From NCBI RefSeq assembly GCF_958979055.1, contig NC_084886.1, positions 12,510,654-12,574,653 on the forward strand: a stretch of 64,000 nt of DNA, in the 5' to 3' direction. The notes under the pieces were generated by a model. The model saw nothing but the letters and a program-made list of their open reading frames with translations. It ran no database searches and had not been told where the DNA came from. This DNA is from Alnus glutinosa (taxonomy: Eukaryota; Streptophyta; Magnoliopsida; Fagales; Betulaceae). Shown here in pieces: positions 43,730 through 56,434 of this stretch. Made by a program: the position numbers and the translations under genes. How positions within the stretch are numbered: position 1 is the stretch's first letter; every line of letters begins with the position of its first letter.

Positions 43730-46440
43730 AAACCCCTTTGCTTCATTCCATCAGTCAATTAATTGAAGTCATTTTCAATCACTGTTCAAGGTACGGGTGA
43801 TCTATATAACATTGCCATTGAAGTGCCCAAAATACCCTCGCCCACTTTTCTTTTTTCTCTTGATTTTTATCATCTGCATACGCGGGGGGTGTCATTTGAG
43901 GGATCCAAATATCTGCTCACGGATTGGGTGACATGCTCAAGTAAATACGTTGATGCTAAAGTAAGACAAAAGAGAAACAGGAATCTCATCGCATTAGGCC
44001 ACGTATGGGTAGTGCTTATGCATCTAGACATTATAGAAATTAAAATGGGACCATCAAATATGAGTGGGTGGTGGGTTTTTTTAACTCGGAAAAATACGAC
44101 AACACCAATGGGTTTTCCCCAGCTGTTCTATTTGCTTACTTCTTAAGGACGCCGATACATGAAATCTCGATTAAAATGTAATTAATTCAAATAGAAATTT
44201 TTGTTGGATGCCATTTTTGGGTATTGGGGTATTAAAATATTGAGGGTATTGACGATTTTGGCACGTAACATAGGGGCACGCGTCGCCTTTCGGTCATAGT
44301 GTTGGAAACGAATTAAGCCTCTATCCATTGCAGCCTAGCTAGGGGCGGCACTGCTATGGATTTTCCTTGCTCGATCTACCTCTTGAGCTTCCATATTCAA
44401 ACACAAATTCATTTCTATTTACTGTCTGAATTATTTTTTATTTTTTTTAAAAAAAGAAACGTGCAGAAAAGGCCGGAAGAGTCAAGTCGAACAGAAAGCT
44501 CGGTGGTTTGGTGAGGTAATGCTGCGTTTTGGGCATTAGGAATTTTATACCTTACACGGTCCACCATTGAATGATAAACGCGTAGGGATGATGGTACGCG
44601 GCATCACCAGTAAGTTTGATTACGCCGTTGAAGCAAAATCGCCGATCTAACTATGGAGCTCAGATCTCTCGTTTTCTTTTTAGGACCAGATTCAGCACTG
44701 ATAAAAAAAAAAAATTGTTAATATTACTACTGTAAAATATGTGCGCTTCCAGAAACTCTTACGTAAGAGCATCCGATGTGATGACTGATGACTCATATCA
44801 TATGCTTTTCGTCACTTATTTTGGAACTGAAGAGTACACCTCCGGCAGCAATATATATTAATTAAATGGTGGATTTTTAACCTTTTTATTTTTTTATTTT
44901 TTTATTATTTTTTTTTAATTTTTTATAAAAAGAACAGGTTCTTAAACTATGTGGCCTTGCACAAAAGAAGTCCTATTATTATGCATGTTTCTGAGTTTAT
45001 TTTGATTTTTGATTTGCTCGATTCTTATTCTACTGGGTTGATGTGGCAGTATTCATCAAGTTTTGAAGTCAGCATTTTTTTAAAAAAATAAAAAATAAAA
45101 AAAATCTAACTTTCATCTAACAACTGACTGAAGTTCACATCACTAGGCTTAAAGAGCAGGCATGCATGTATTCTTATGCCTCATTAAAAGTTAAAAAAAA
45201 AAAAATTAGAAAACTAAAATAATAATAAAAAATAAAACTTTAAAAACTTTATTTATTTTTTTTTTTAAAAAAAAAAATTGAAAAAAAAAGAGTGGCTTGA
45301 GCCACTCTTGTTAGGCCTGGGGTGGTTTTGGCTACCCCTTACGGCCGGTCGAGGAGTGTTTCGGCCACGTCCAAAGACCAAACCCTTAAAGCGATCAACA
45401 AAAAAAATAAAAATTGATTTTGAAAAAGAAGGAGATCTCCAAAAAGATATGTATGATAAGCATTATGATTTTTGGATTTAGCCTGTTTTAATTACCTTGA
45501 AATTTAGGTTGGTTATTAATTATCTACTGTACAAGGCCCCCTTTGAAAGGGTAAAACCTTGGAGCAATTCAATTAAGTAGCTTGACCAGTCATATTTGGG
45601 GCTTTAAATTCAAAATTAAGAAAAGATTAGAGACCCCTTTTGGGCCATTTGCCCTTTGTCTTCTTGCACATGTGTCCCCATATAAACCTCCTCAATATTC
45701 TTTGCAATTATTATAATTATTTTTCTTTCGGAACCATCTCCGACCTAATTGCACGGAGGCTTCGTACTCTCATGGCCCATTCTATCGATTTGTTTAATTT
45801 CATCAATTAAATTATCCCTAAACCCGTGTTTAGAACGGATAAACAAAAGAAAGTGAGATAATTAAAATACTCGTACTAAACAACCTTGTTTAACAGCTAA
45901 GCAGATTAAGTGTACGCTCAAAGGTACGCAAGATAGAAGAAGATCTCGTGCCTCCTTATTCTATACTTTTTTTTTTTTTGTTGTTTTCTTTTTGCAAGTC
46001 TTTTCAGAGGAGATTGGGATGGGGTTTGTGGGGTTACGAGCGGCATTTATTAATAATCTAGTTTCTCTTTTGTTTTATGTTAATTGGAAGGGGATGCTGT
46101 GCCACGTCATAAGTTTCTAGAAATATTTTCTTCTTTTTCCATCCGTGTTAACTCAATAATGTAGATTCACATGATTTGTTGGGATCAGAATTTTTGACTC
46201 GGTTCTAACTCGGCCGAGTCTGTGCACTAGAAATATATATTATATGTTTTTTCTGTTAGATTTTTATGTTGAGTCAGAATGCCACTAGGAAGCCGACCCA
46301 ATCTTTGTTGTGTTACTTTCAGTTGTTTATAACGATGGAAATAGAAATTATATTAGAATTAGTATGATTACAAAATCTTAATTATAGGATTAGATCTACA
46401 TATAAGATCTGTTTTAATGAAAAATGATGAAATTTGATCG
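43730..46440. other. MYB upstream region and repeat-rich spacer
   Basis: This stretch includes the distal MYB promoter. At 45290-45370 a short GC-rich block (GAGTGGCTTGAGCCACTC, a perfect inverted pair, then GGGGTGGTTTTGGCTACCCC) resembles the foldback interiors but without matched arms. A and T runs are at 44880-44920, 45195-45300 and 45968-45980. I see no gene. Confidence 0.5.
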
Positions 46441-46455
46441 TTACTGCAAGAATAA

Positions 46456-46506
46456 TTAATATGGAATCTATTATTTCAAAAAAAAAAAAATTAATATGGA
46501 ATCTAT
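46456..46506 (+). mobile_element. 19-base poly(A) stub with 16-base target duplication
   Basis: Exact copies of TTAATATGGAATCTAT (46456-46471 and 46491-46506) flank 46472-46490, which is TATTTC followed by 13 A. It is a plus-strand retroposition scar that copied only a few bases beyond the tail. Confidence 0.8.
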
Positions 46507-46648
46507 AATAGTTGTTTGGCTCTAATTAATTATTGCTCATTCTATTGCAAACTTAGTCTAATTTATAATCTATCTGTTATTATTAAATCGGCTTCAATAA
46601 AGAGAACTTTTGGTGTGAATAATTGAAAACATATGTGGTCACTGGTCA

Positions 46649-46690
<42 letters not shown>

Positions 46691-46864
46691 TGTGTGTTTT
46701 TGATTTATGTTCTTTTGATAAATTAACAAATAATTCAAAACATAAAATAGAAAAAATTGCACTATTGGTCCATGTGATTTTTTTTAAAAAAAACCTCCTA
46801 AAACATGCCCACTAATTTTTTCTTTATTCCTTGGAGTTGGAAGAATCCCAATAATACGAATGGA

Positions 46865-47080
46865 TAAATACAAGTGGTAAGTAATTTTTTTAATTTAGTT
46901 TATTAAACTGACATTTATTATTAGAGTATATGATTTTTTTTTTTATATATATTTTTAGTAAGATTAGCATAACATGTGATTCTTGCATTTTTTTTTTTTA
47001 AAATGCACGTAAAATCGCATGCTCTAAAAATAAATGTCAATTACTAATGGTTTACAATATTAATAAATGAAATGCATGTC
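46865..47080. mobile_element. Short foldback MITE
   Basis: GACATTTATTATTAGAGTAT then ATGATTTT on the left (about 46910-46937) is matched in reverse by GACATTTATTTTTAGAGCAT then GCGATTTT on the right (about 47010-47040), with further inverted sequence outside. There is no coding content; the borders are approximate. Confidence 0.5.
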
Positions 47081-47089
47081 CTTTATTTT

Positions 47090-48055
47090 GCATGAAAATT
47101 TGAAGGCCATAAAATCGTATTTTGTTGGCTTTAGTTTGATTGAAAAAAGTGTGTCTCCTTGATACGCGGTTATGCCATCTATCTTAGCTTCTACCGAATC
47201 AACAACGTAAGAAAGCATTTTCACCAAAATCTCTTAAACTAAAGCTGCTTTATCTTCACACAGTAAAGGTGAAGCTAGCATACGTACGGGCAAAATCTGT
47301 CCGACCAGTTGTTGTACAGGCAGTCCTTGGCTGGCATTTCGCTGGTTAATTAATTTACCTTTTTACTAGCAAACTTTTTAATAGCCAATAATTAACATGC
47401 TAAGTGGCAATTTATAACCTTTTCTTATTCGGGATAAAACAAAGATATAACCCCAGAAATAGCATGCATATATGCACGATTACAGGATATTAAAAAATAT
47501 AACAATATCTAAGCTCAAGATAAGAATAACATGCAACTACATGGTTATAAGATTTGCTTCAATGGCAATGGTGAAGATCGATTTTATCATCTCAGCTAGA
47601 AAAGAATCCAGTGAAAAGATTTTGGCCCAATTAGAAAATTTTCCCACAGCTTAATTCCTTGATGCTTTTGGGATCCATGCATGATAGTAATCGACTAAAA
47701 TTTTACCCTAATAGTAAATATTTATGCCTGATCGATCTACCTTATTGTAATCGACAAAAAAAATTAAATTTTGTACACGCCAGTTTAACAAAATTAACGA
47801 CATAAAATGGTTTACAATTTTTCATCGTTTCTTGTAACAAAGAACGTTAAAAATTTTCATTATTAAAAAAGAAGAACATTGGTGAATATTTACACTATAT
47901 TCATACGTACGTACACTAGGATTTTAGTAATACAAAACATTTCATATATTCTACGAAAAACCAACTTTCTTTCATATCTTATAGGTACATATTCTCTAAT
48001 ATTCATTATTTTACTGTTTTTTGAGAAAATTTCTCTGTACTTCTCAAAAGATAAG
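47090..48055. other. AT-rich spacer, nothing recognised
   Basis: I see no gene or clear repeat structure here beyond a short recurring word GTAATCGAC (about 47687 and 47750). Confidence 0.5.
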
Positions 48056-48058
48056 TGA

Positions 48059-48061
<3 letters not shown>

Positions 48062-48099
<38 letters not shown>
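48062..48099. repeat. AT dinucleotide microsatellite
   Basis: An uninterrupted TA run of about 37 bases. Confidence 0.95.
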
Positions 48100-48105
<6 letters not shown>

Positions 48106-48124
48106 ATTATGGAAAAGACACAGC

Positions 48125-48245
48125 TTATACTATATATAAGCTGTAGATCCATCGAATATAGATTAACAAAGCTTGGACCTTATCCTATATAAGCTGTAGA
48201 TCCATCGAATATATATATATATTAAAAAAGCTTGTACCTTATCCC
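48125..48245. repeat. Tandem duplication of about 60 bp
   Basis: Two adjacent units share TATATAAGCTGTAGATCCAT then CGAATATA, and AAAGCTTGGACCTTATCC / AAAGCTTGTACCTTATCC. The second unit has an expanded TA run. Confidence 0.75.
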
Positions 48246-48299
48246 ATATCAAACGGTTGTTGACAGTTCATGGATTACAGACATACATACAAATATACA

Positions 48300-49650
48300 G
48301 ACATATATGCCAAAAACAACCAGTAACTTCCGGCGAACTTTGGTGGCAAATTCCAGTAGCGGCCAGCGATCTCTAGCAACCTCTGGAGGCGGAGAAGAAT
48401 AAATAGTGAGAGAGAATATGTACAAGAATGAGAAGCTTAATCAAACTCAAAAAATAGTTTACAATATTAAAAATAGAAATCATTTTTTTGAAGATTAAAG
48501 AAACTTTTCTTTTAATCATCATTTTCGGTTAGTCACATCAAACACTAAAAAATACAAAAAATAATTTCCAACAAATACTTTATGTCAAACCAAATGAAGC
48601 CTAGCTGTCCAAATTATTGTTACATTAATGAATGACGGGGACATAATTAATAATGTAATAATTGTTAAAATATTAATTAAATGTTTAAATTTATCATTTT
48701 TTATTACCTTAAACTTCTAAGATAAATGGCAGTTTAACATTAACATACAACTTTTTTTTTTCATTACATATTATTCGTATGGTCCATTTTTTGCTAGTAT
48801 GACAAGTGAGACAAAAAAAAAAATGGCATGTAAAGTGTGATGCCGTGACGCACATGGAGATGGAGGCCATACAAAAGAGTGGACGACAACCCAGGATTAA
48901 GAACATACACTAAAAAAGTTACTCCTGTCTTTATAATCAATCAAAAAAAATAAAAATGAAGAATTGAAGGGCAAACTGAGATATTGTTGAAGGTAGGTAA
49001 GCTGGATCGATTTGGATTAGTGATCTCATGGCTGTACTGCAGAAAATAAACCCTTTTTGATCTGCAACTTTGACTCAAAAGTCTCCTGGAGTTGACCGTA
49101 GCTATCAAGGCCGGTTAAAAGGAAATGAAAAACATATTGAATAATTAAAAAGATAACCCAAAAGATCGGGGTTTGAATATGACTCGCTGTAGCCAATCAC
49201 AAAATGGGTCAACTTAATTTCCTTTGACCGTACCTGTCATTTATATATTAATGCCACACAAAAAAAATAAATAAATAAAATTACGGTTAATGCTGCTTAC
49301 TATTGAGGACCTAATTTTGTTATAAAGATTGATTGCCTTACCATATAATTTTTTTTAAAAAATAAAAAAAAAATAATGTAAGAGAGTTTAAGCGTTGACC
49401 AGTGTCTGAATAGGGAAATGCTAGAGATGAGTCTTTCATTCCCCTTGTCACCCTCTTTTCCTTAAAAAAAAATTGATTTTTATTATAAATGGGTGACAAG
49501 GAAGGATGAAGGGTGCATGTGTAGAAGGACTCGTCGGAATAATATCCAAATCGACTTTTCAAACATGTATTATGACTGAACCACAAACTCCCCCTTACAA
49601 CATATATATATAAAAGCACTTACCCCTTTGCACGACCGACCCTATAAAGT
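48300..49650. other. AT-rich spacer
   Basis: A short block with CTTCCGGCGAACTTTGG and GGTGGCAAATTCCAGTAGC at 48325-48400 is GC-richer than its surroundings. No gene or bounded element was recognised. Confidence 0.45.
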
Positions 49651-49659
49651 TGTAGGTAA

Positions 49660-50170
49660 ATGATGAAATGCACTATTTTTTATCCATGTAAATGTTAGGA
49701 GTTTAAATATTATCTCTATCATTTATTTTTTATTTAAATTAAATATTTTACGCGTTAAGATATGAGTTTGATTCTACGTGAGTGAAATTGTAGAATAAAT
49801 TTGTCATTTTGTATTAGTTTAAATTTTTAAGATAAAATGTTATTTAACATGGCATCAAAACAAATGTCTTAAGTTCGAACTCTGTATTCAAAATTCGCAT
49901 CTCATTTTAATTAAATATTTTATATATTGAGTCTCATTTGTTAGTAAAGAATTTGAGTTTACGCGTGAGGTGGGTGAAAGTGTAAAATAAATTCCTCAAT
50001 TCTGATTTATTTTAGTTTTTGAAATAAGTGGTGATTTAATATAGTATCAAATTAAATGTCATTACTTATTTTAATAAAATAAAATATTTGAAATTCATCT
50101 CTCATTTTAATAAAATATTTTACATATTTAACATTACTTTTAAAAAAGAGTTTGAATCCACACGATATGG
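49660..50170 (+). repeat. Diverged tandem repeat with PBS-like sites
   Basis: Two to three diverged units of about 190 bases contain the order AAATATTTTA, GAGTTTGATTCTACG / GAGTTTACGCGTGAG, GTAGAATAAATT / GTAAAATAAATT, TTAGTTT, and end in TTTAACATGGCATCAAA (49844-49859) or TTTAATATAGTATCAAA (50035-50051). These ends look like decayed LTR/PBS junctions (AACA then TGGTATCAGA), so this is probably the relic of a small copia-type or TRIM element. Confidence 0.45.
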
Positions 50171-50540
50171 ACTTGAATTCACACGTGGGGGGACGCTTTT
50201 TTCTTTTAAATAACAAGATGAATAAGAGAGAATGAGCCATATATAAACACGACTTATAAAGGTACTTCATCTATATAATTGTTGGCTGAAAGAGAATCCA
50301 TGAAGCTTATAAATTCATTCATTTTTCGCCCTGATGTGAGATAAGCCCAATTTATTTATTTTAACGCATGCAACACAAGATAATTAGGTAAAGGGAGAAA
50401 TGGCGAGCATGTCATTATATTAACTTTTACCATTCTTGCCTCCTTCTTCTTCTTCTTCTTTTTTTTTTTGCAAGATTAAAATACATTTTTTCAACTTGTT
50501 ACGTACCTTGTGAAAATTAGAATTCCTCAATCTTAGTAGT

Positions 50541-50542
50541 AA

Positions 50543-50588
<46 letters not shown>
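50541..50588. repeat. Poly(A) tract, about 48 bp
   Basis: An uninterrupted run of A. No matching duplication of flanks was found, so its origin is unclear. Confidence 0.9.
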
Positions 50589-50592
<4 letters not shown>

Positions 50593-50839
50593 GACATGTA
50601 CGTATAAGTATAACAAGGAATAGGTCTAAATGGTATAACAGTAGTTACATACATCTGTAACCTCATAGCTCGGTGGTTAGCAAACAATGACCCCCAACTT
50701 CAAGGATTCTAGGACGAGCAATTGAACCTAAAGACTCATAGTTGATATATGTAGTCACTTGTATTAAAAATTTTGGGACACCAAATGATCATCAATTTTT
50801 ATTTTTATTTTTGTTTTTTCCAAAATAAAGTGATTATTG

Positions 50840-51443
50840 TTATTATTCGTACGTACAATTAACTGTAAGCCGATAGTCCAGGTAAGAAGACCTGCAAAGA
50901 CAAGAACAGATATGAGTGACTCGCTGGTGATACTGGTGGAGAACACTCTGATGCTTAAGTCAGTAAGGTATTTAAGAGAATCTAATTATAGGCAAGAGAG
51001 TGGGAAGGAAAAACTATGCATACCTCAAAATAGGGTTCGTCACCTTTATTTATAGGACTGCCTTTGTTATGACAAATGGGTTTTTATTAAGCAAGGACCA
51101 GAGGTCAAGAGTCTGATATGGAAGGCAATCTATTCACATGAATAGCTTTCTTTTGAGAGATGCTCAAACGAATCATTCTCTTATTGAACAAAGTCTAAAT
51201 AGGCAAGACCGTTAATGAAGGGATACATTTCCCTCCGTTCAATAGCCTCGATCATTACCATATATCTATCGGGCAAGCTATGATCGGCAGTCGGGGGACC
51301 TTCTGACGATGATCTCATTCGAGGGTAGAGATAGACCCTGTGGGCTGGGGTAACCAGATTAGTTGGGTTTGAGTGGGACCTTAGGGACTTCTAGTATATT
51401 ATTCTACTAATTGAGGTCATATACATGTATCCTATCTACATCA
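50840..51443 (-). mobile_element. Gypsy-type LTR (solo or truncated)
   Basis: Read on the minus strand it starts TGATGTAGATAGG (51443), has TATA motif CCTATAAATAAAGGTGACG (about 51039-51057), then CTGACTTAAGCATCAGAGTG (about 50946-50966), a downstream element common in eudicot gypsy LTRs, then CACCAGTATCACCAGCGAGTC and TTTGCAGGTC. No gag or pol follows. The 3' limit near 50840 is approximate. Confidence 0.6.
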
Positions 51444-51449
51444 AAAACT

Positions 51450-52130
51450 TTAGAAACAAAGCGCTAACCAAACTTGTTGTCGTCTCAATGATCTTCAATG
51501 CTTTGGCTGTTGGGCACTATGTACCGACCAATCCGGCCAACTAATTGTATGATATAAGTGAAAAGCAGTAAAGCTCCAAGAGATAGCATTTTTAATGTTG
51601 TTTTATCCTAAAATGTCTCTCGCTTAATTAGCAGTGCATCAGTGTGATAGAGCCCAGAGAGCAGCTGCTATCCATGAATGAATGGCATGAGCAATTCATT
51701 AAGCTTTTTGACTCGAGAGCATCAAGGATTATTATGCTCCAATTCTGGTCAAGCAGTCAACCCTTTGGGCTTTGAGTTTATCCTCTTTCTCTAACATGCC
51801 TGCAACACGTTTGGGTAGGCAAATATTGCCATCATCCTCTTTTTGGCAGATACATTTGTCATCATCTATGATCTATCTTCAATTCACCATATTAATCAAT
51901 CCCACCATTATATATATATGCTTGTCACTGCAACACCAAGCTTTCTTTCTTTATTTAATTATTTCTTTTCAGGAAAAAGGATAAAGCTCCATAATTGCTC
52001 CCATGACAGATCTAACACTCAAATAGGGTCTCAAATTTGTTCAGTTGGTCTCACCCCTGGATAAGATCGATAATCATCAAACATTTATTCATTTAGTTGA
52101 ATTTTTATTCATTTAGTTTCGCTAATGTGA
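51450..52130. other. Spacer, nothing recognised
   Basis: I see no gene and no clear repeat border here. Confidence 0.45.
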
Positions 52131-52134
52131 AGAT

Positions 52135-52350
52135 TGGGAGTGCGTTTTTTAACAATTGCGTAAAAAAATATGCGCTTTCGAATCGTAGGCAATTAAGGAG
52201 GTGTGTTTTTAAAAACGCACGATTTTAAAAGGTTAAATTGAGATTTTATCAAATGCTTAACTGAATTTTTAAGAATTGTGTTTTCAAATCACACGTTTTA
52301 AAATCGTTATTTTTAAGTTGCATGTTTTAAAGTTACAAATCCAAACTCAC
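52135..52350. mobile_element. Decayed relative of the 56618 Harbinger-like MITE
   Basis: It holds the same word order as the element at 56618-56931: GTGCGTTTTTTAACAATTGCG, AAAACGCACGATTTTAAAAG, AAATGCTTAACTGAATTTTTAA, TTTTCAAATCACACGTTTT, AAAATCGTTATTTTTAAG. The terminal repeats are no longer clear. Confidence 0.55.
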
Positions 52351-52689
52351 TGTTTGTATAGCTTAGGAAAAAAAGATAAAAGAAAAAAAGAAAAGAAAGG
52401 CTCAATGTCTAGAGGACTCTACTTTCTGGATTTGGCTTAGATACTACAAAAAAAAACTACAGTATATACAATATAATTTTTTCAACGGTCCAAATTTAAT
52501 TCATTAATCCAAGTTTTTAGATAAATATTCTTAACTTTTTAAAACCATTTTTATACCTTACTTTCATCATGAGGTCCATTTATAAGAACACCTACACCTG
52601 ATTCATTTAAAATGGCCCCACTCTTAGTGTATTATGTTATTCCATTTTAATAAATAATTATAGATATATGTATGCCTACTATTTTTCAC

Positions 52690-52915
52690 TCTAAAAAGTG
52701 GGTTGAAAACCCGTTTGGGAACACTTTTTGTCTAAGCTTCTACTTTCTATTAAAAAAGAAAAGGTATTATCAAATAATTCAAGAAATACTTAAAATTTCT
52801 TTCACCTTTCAAGAAAAGGCATTATCAAATCAAAACATTTTTTTTAAAAAAAAAAAAAAACAAAAAATACCCACTAAAAAGTTTTGCCAAACGAGCTCAT
52901 TTTTAGGGAAACAAA
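52690..52915. mobile_element. MITE with CGTTTGG-type ends
   Basis: The left end ACCCGTTTGGGAACACTTTT and the right end in reverse GCTCGTTTGGCAAAACTTTT are inverted repeats; the interior has two inverted AAGGYATTATCAAAT words. It is probably a small PIF/Harbinger or hAT-type MITE. The target site is not resolved. Confidence 0.55.
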
Positions 52916-53699
52916 ATAACGTTATAGAATTAGTCTTAGTGGATATGAAAGCTATTAAATAAATTTTCAAATGAAAAATTGTTGCCAATGGTCAAAACTC
53001 AAAAGTAACCTAGTTTGCAAAATGTTGGTATCCGTCACATATCCAAAAATTAGGATGAGTATCTCCTACAATTATTTTATTTTTTTTATTTTTATGAATT
53101 GCACATAATTTAGGCAAGACCACAAAAATGAGGCAGTTAGACTCGCCTACCCCGCAATCCCTTTTCTATGAAACTATCTGAATTACATGTAATTAAAACA
53201 ATCCACCTATAGAGGATCCGATCCTTTTTATCTAACACACCATGTCATTATTGGTCATTATAATTAGGATATCAGTTTTACCCATAAATAGAGACCACTC
53301 AAAATGTATTAATAATTAAACAATTTATGGGAGTCTTTGACAATGCATGTGTGCATGGAAATTCATGTTACATTTCGACTGATAAAAATCAATTCGGGAA
53401 TAAATCTTCTCTCAGGTGTGTGACTAATCACTAATAAATTGGTGTGACTAATCACTTCTTCTTCTTCTTCTTCTTATATCATTTTCACCACCTGAAAATA
53501 TCATTCACCTGAAAATATCATTTTCACCACCTTTAAGCATATATCAACAATTATTGTGCTTTGATATATTGTGACTGACATTATCGTGGACTCTAAGTGC
53601 TAGTGGAGAAATCTAAAACAGAAAATTAAATGCTCCTTAAGGTATGTTTCAAACTCAATTTCTTTTTTTTTTTTTTTATAAGAAGTTATTTACGTACCC

Positions 53700-54040
53700 C
53701 TATCAATTCCGATGAATTGATTATTAGAGTATATTTAGATTACTATGAAGTTAAGAATTTTATGAGAATTGTATTGTCTTTGATAAAGATTAGATTGACT
53801 TGAATTTAGGGATTTGATGATATTGAATCATCCTAAATTAAGATATTTGATTAGGATTATATTTAATTTGTAACCTTTATAAATAGAGCATTTTGTATTG
53901 TAAACTCATCAAGGAATAAAAGTAAAATATAATCCTTTGGACTTTATCCCGTGGGTATAGGTCATAGAACGAACCACATAAAATTTCTTGTGTTCTTATT
54001 TTATTATTCCGCTATTTGTCTTTATTTTTCCATTCGATTA
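53700..54040 (+). mobile_element. Copia-type LTR relic
   Basis: It contains TTTATAAATAGAGCATTTTG (TATA region, about 53876), TATTGTAAACTCATCAAGG, GACTTTATCCCGTGGGTATA (about 53940) and CGAACCACATAAAATTTCTT GTGTTCTTATTT. This order is characteristic of the R-U5 part of many dicot copia LTRs. No PBS or internal region follows. Confidence 0.6.
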
Positions 54041-54044
54041 TGCA

Positions 54045-56430
54045 TGTTTTGTTTCATTGATATGTAAGGAGTTATCGGAAATGTTTTTCTAAAATACAAT
54101 GGAACTCAGAAAAACCTTTGAAAGCGTTTTGCATAAAACAAAACCAAATTAACCAGAACACCCTCAGAATTTCTATTCTAGCAAAGACAGTGAGAGGGAG
54201 ATACAAATTTTAATTTTTAAAGCTTCAAAAGAATTTTGAGAGGGACAGAATAAGAAAAAAAAATAATTATGTCTTAAATTGGTCTGTAATGGACTATATA
54301 TAATTCAATTTAGCAGATTTAATTTTTATTTATTTATTAACATACATGTAATTTTGTAATTAGCAGAAAATAAATGCAAATTCAACAAGTATTAAAATAT
54401 GACAATCCGATATTAACAAGAAATTAATCTTGACCATTAGATTAAATTTATAATTAATGATTATTTAATTATAATCGTTAGATCATAATTATTAGTAATG
54501 ATTATTTAATTTTAGCCTTTAGACTAAACTTAATTTAATCTTACAGTTGACTTTAATAACGGTCAAGCAAATCCAACCATTGGATCTATCTCAGAAGTAT
54601 CCTACGATCTAGATCAAATCACCAGATCGTATAATCACGACAGTCCAAAAAAATTAACGGTCATGATTTGATCACTCCGAACTCCAATGATTCGTGCTAA
54701 AGTACGCCACTAGCGCCTATTTGGGAGTATTGCTTACTTTAAAGCAATAGTTTGATGTGAGTTGGGCATTATAAATGCTTAGTTTATTTATTATTATTTT
54801 TTTTCATGTACTTTTTCAAATCTCTTTAAATACCTTTCATTTTAAAATAAAAGGTATTTATTTTGTATATAAATTACATTTGTATTTATTTCATTTAATT
54901 ATATCTATGCCATTCCAGGAGAACACCTGGGAAATAAAATAAAAGGTATATATATGTCATACAAATGAGTAGTTAATGTAATACAATTGGACTTAAATTT
55001 ATTAGGTTAAGCTTTTGGATTGATATGGTTTCCTAATGTATACCCCATATAATTATTCCTAATACATACAAATTAATATTTGGGCACGCTACTCTTACCC
55101 TTTAACCTTTAATATATTATTCTATCATTTCTCATGGAAATATATAAAACCATGAGCTTGAACAACAGTTAAATTTACAACTTTTTTATTACATCATATA
55201 TATATATACACACACACACGAATTACCATGTTGTATAATATTGCTCTAACCTGCCTTTATAAATTACCATGTTTAGAGGTGGAATGATGAGTTTACGACT
55301 CAGTAAATAAATAAGTTAGGGCTGATACGTGATTCCAAGGACATTTCTTAATTCATTCATAAACAACGGACACTAGACTGTACTAAATTTTTTTGAGGGA
55401 CTAAAGTTTGGAAAAAAAAAAAAAACATTTAATTATTATTATTATTATTTTTTTATAAGCAAATTTGAAGAGTAAAATTTTCTTTAACAATAATTTTTTT
55501 TTCTTTTTTTTTTTTTGGGGTGGAGGAGGCCATGGCCCACACAAGCCCCAAGCTTCGTCACTGCTCAAAAACATACATAGAATGGCTTTGTGGAAATCGT
55601 TGTAACATTTTATGAAAGCATTATTTTGTAAACACTTTATCATTTTGCTGAAGGCATAAAATCATTTCACTAAACATTTCTTTATAAATATCTTATAATT
55701 TCGCAAACTTCTTTCGTAAATCAACCCGACTTTCGTAAAATACTGAGAGGCTCTAGCTTGTGCAGTTACTTTCTTTCCTATTCCTTTTTTTTTTCTTTTT
55801 TCTTTTTTTCTTTTCCTTAAACATACATACACATCATGCCATATGATCGATCGCTTTGATTAACCCTCAGAGTCAAGGTTATGCTTGCAAAATCAACCCC
55901 TTAGCTTTCAACAAGATTGCCCTCAACACGTCTTTAATTTATGGTAGTCGCTTAGGGCTTTGGCGGAGGATAAATCCACTATGGGCCACACCCTCTGGTG
56001 TTATGCACTGCCCACCTTTTAGAAATTTATAACCATTTTATTGCACACACGGTACTAGTGTATTATGGATAGAGTTAGTAGGAGATTAGAATTTATGTTG
56101 AGATAGAGTCGTATTTAAGAAATAATAATGATCTTTGTAGTGCGTTTAAGCAAAGAATTTTATGATTGTTTTTAATTTGTTGTTTAATGTTTGTTTAATT
56201 TTATCCACCCAACCCTCACCATATATAGGATGGTGGTTACCTCTTTTATCCTTTTTTTGTTGGAAAGATATATTAAGAGTGATGAACTGCTGGCTTAATC
56301 CTCTGCATTTTCCATTTGTTTGACAATGCAACATATATTGGAGGTTCGTGTAACGGCCGTCGGTGCGTGGCTGATATTTCACGTATTAACAGATCTGTAC
56401 CTCACAAGATTGATTAATTATGAGATTATT
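54045..56430. other. AT-rich spacer, no gene seen
   Basis: This is gene-free sequence with ATTAATGATTATTTAATT repeats (54450-54530), a TA/CA run at about 55198-55220, an ATT run followed by TTTTTTTTATAAGCAAATT at 55430-55465 that may be another LINE tail scar, and T tracts near 55495-55515 and 55785-55815. No coding similarity was recognised. Confidence 0.5.
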
Positions 56431-56434
56431 TTTT

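Noticed and set aside
50645..50735. tRNA-like sequence (CATAGCTCGGTGGTTAG)
   Set aside because: A-box-like word without a matching B box or stems; not enough to call a gene or SINE.
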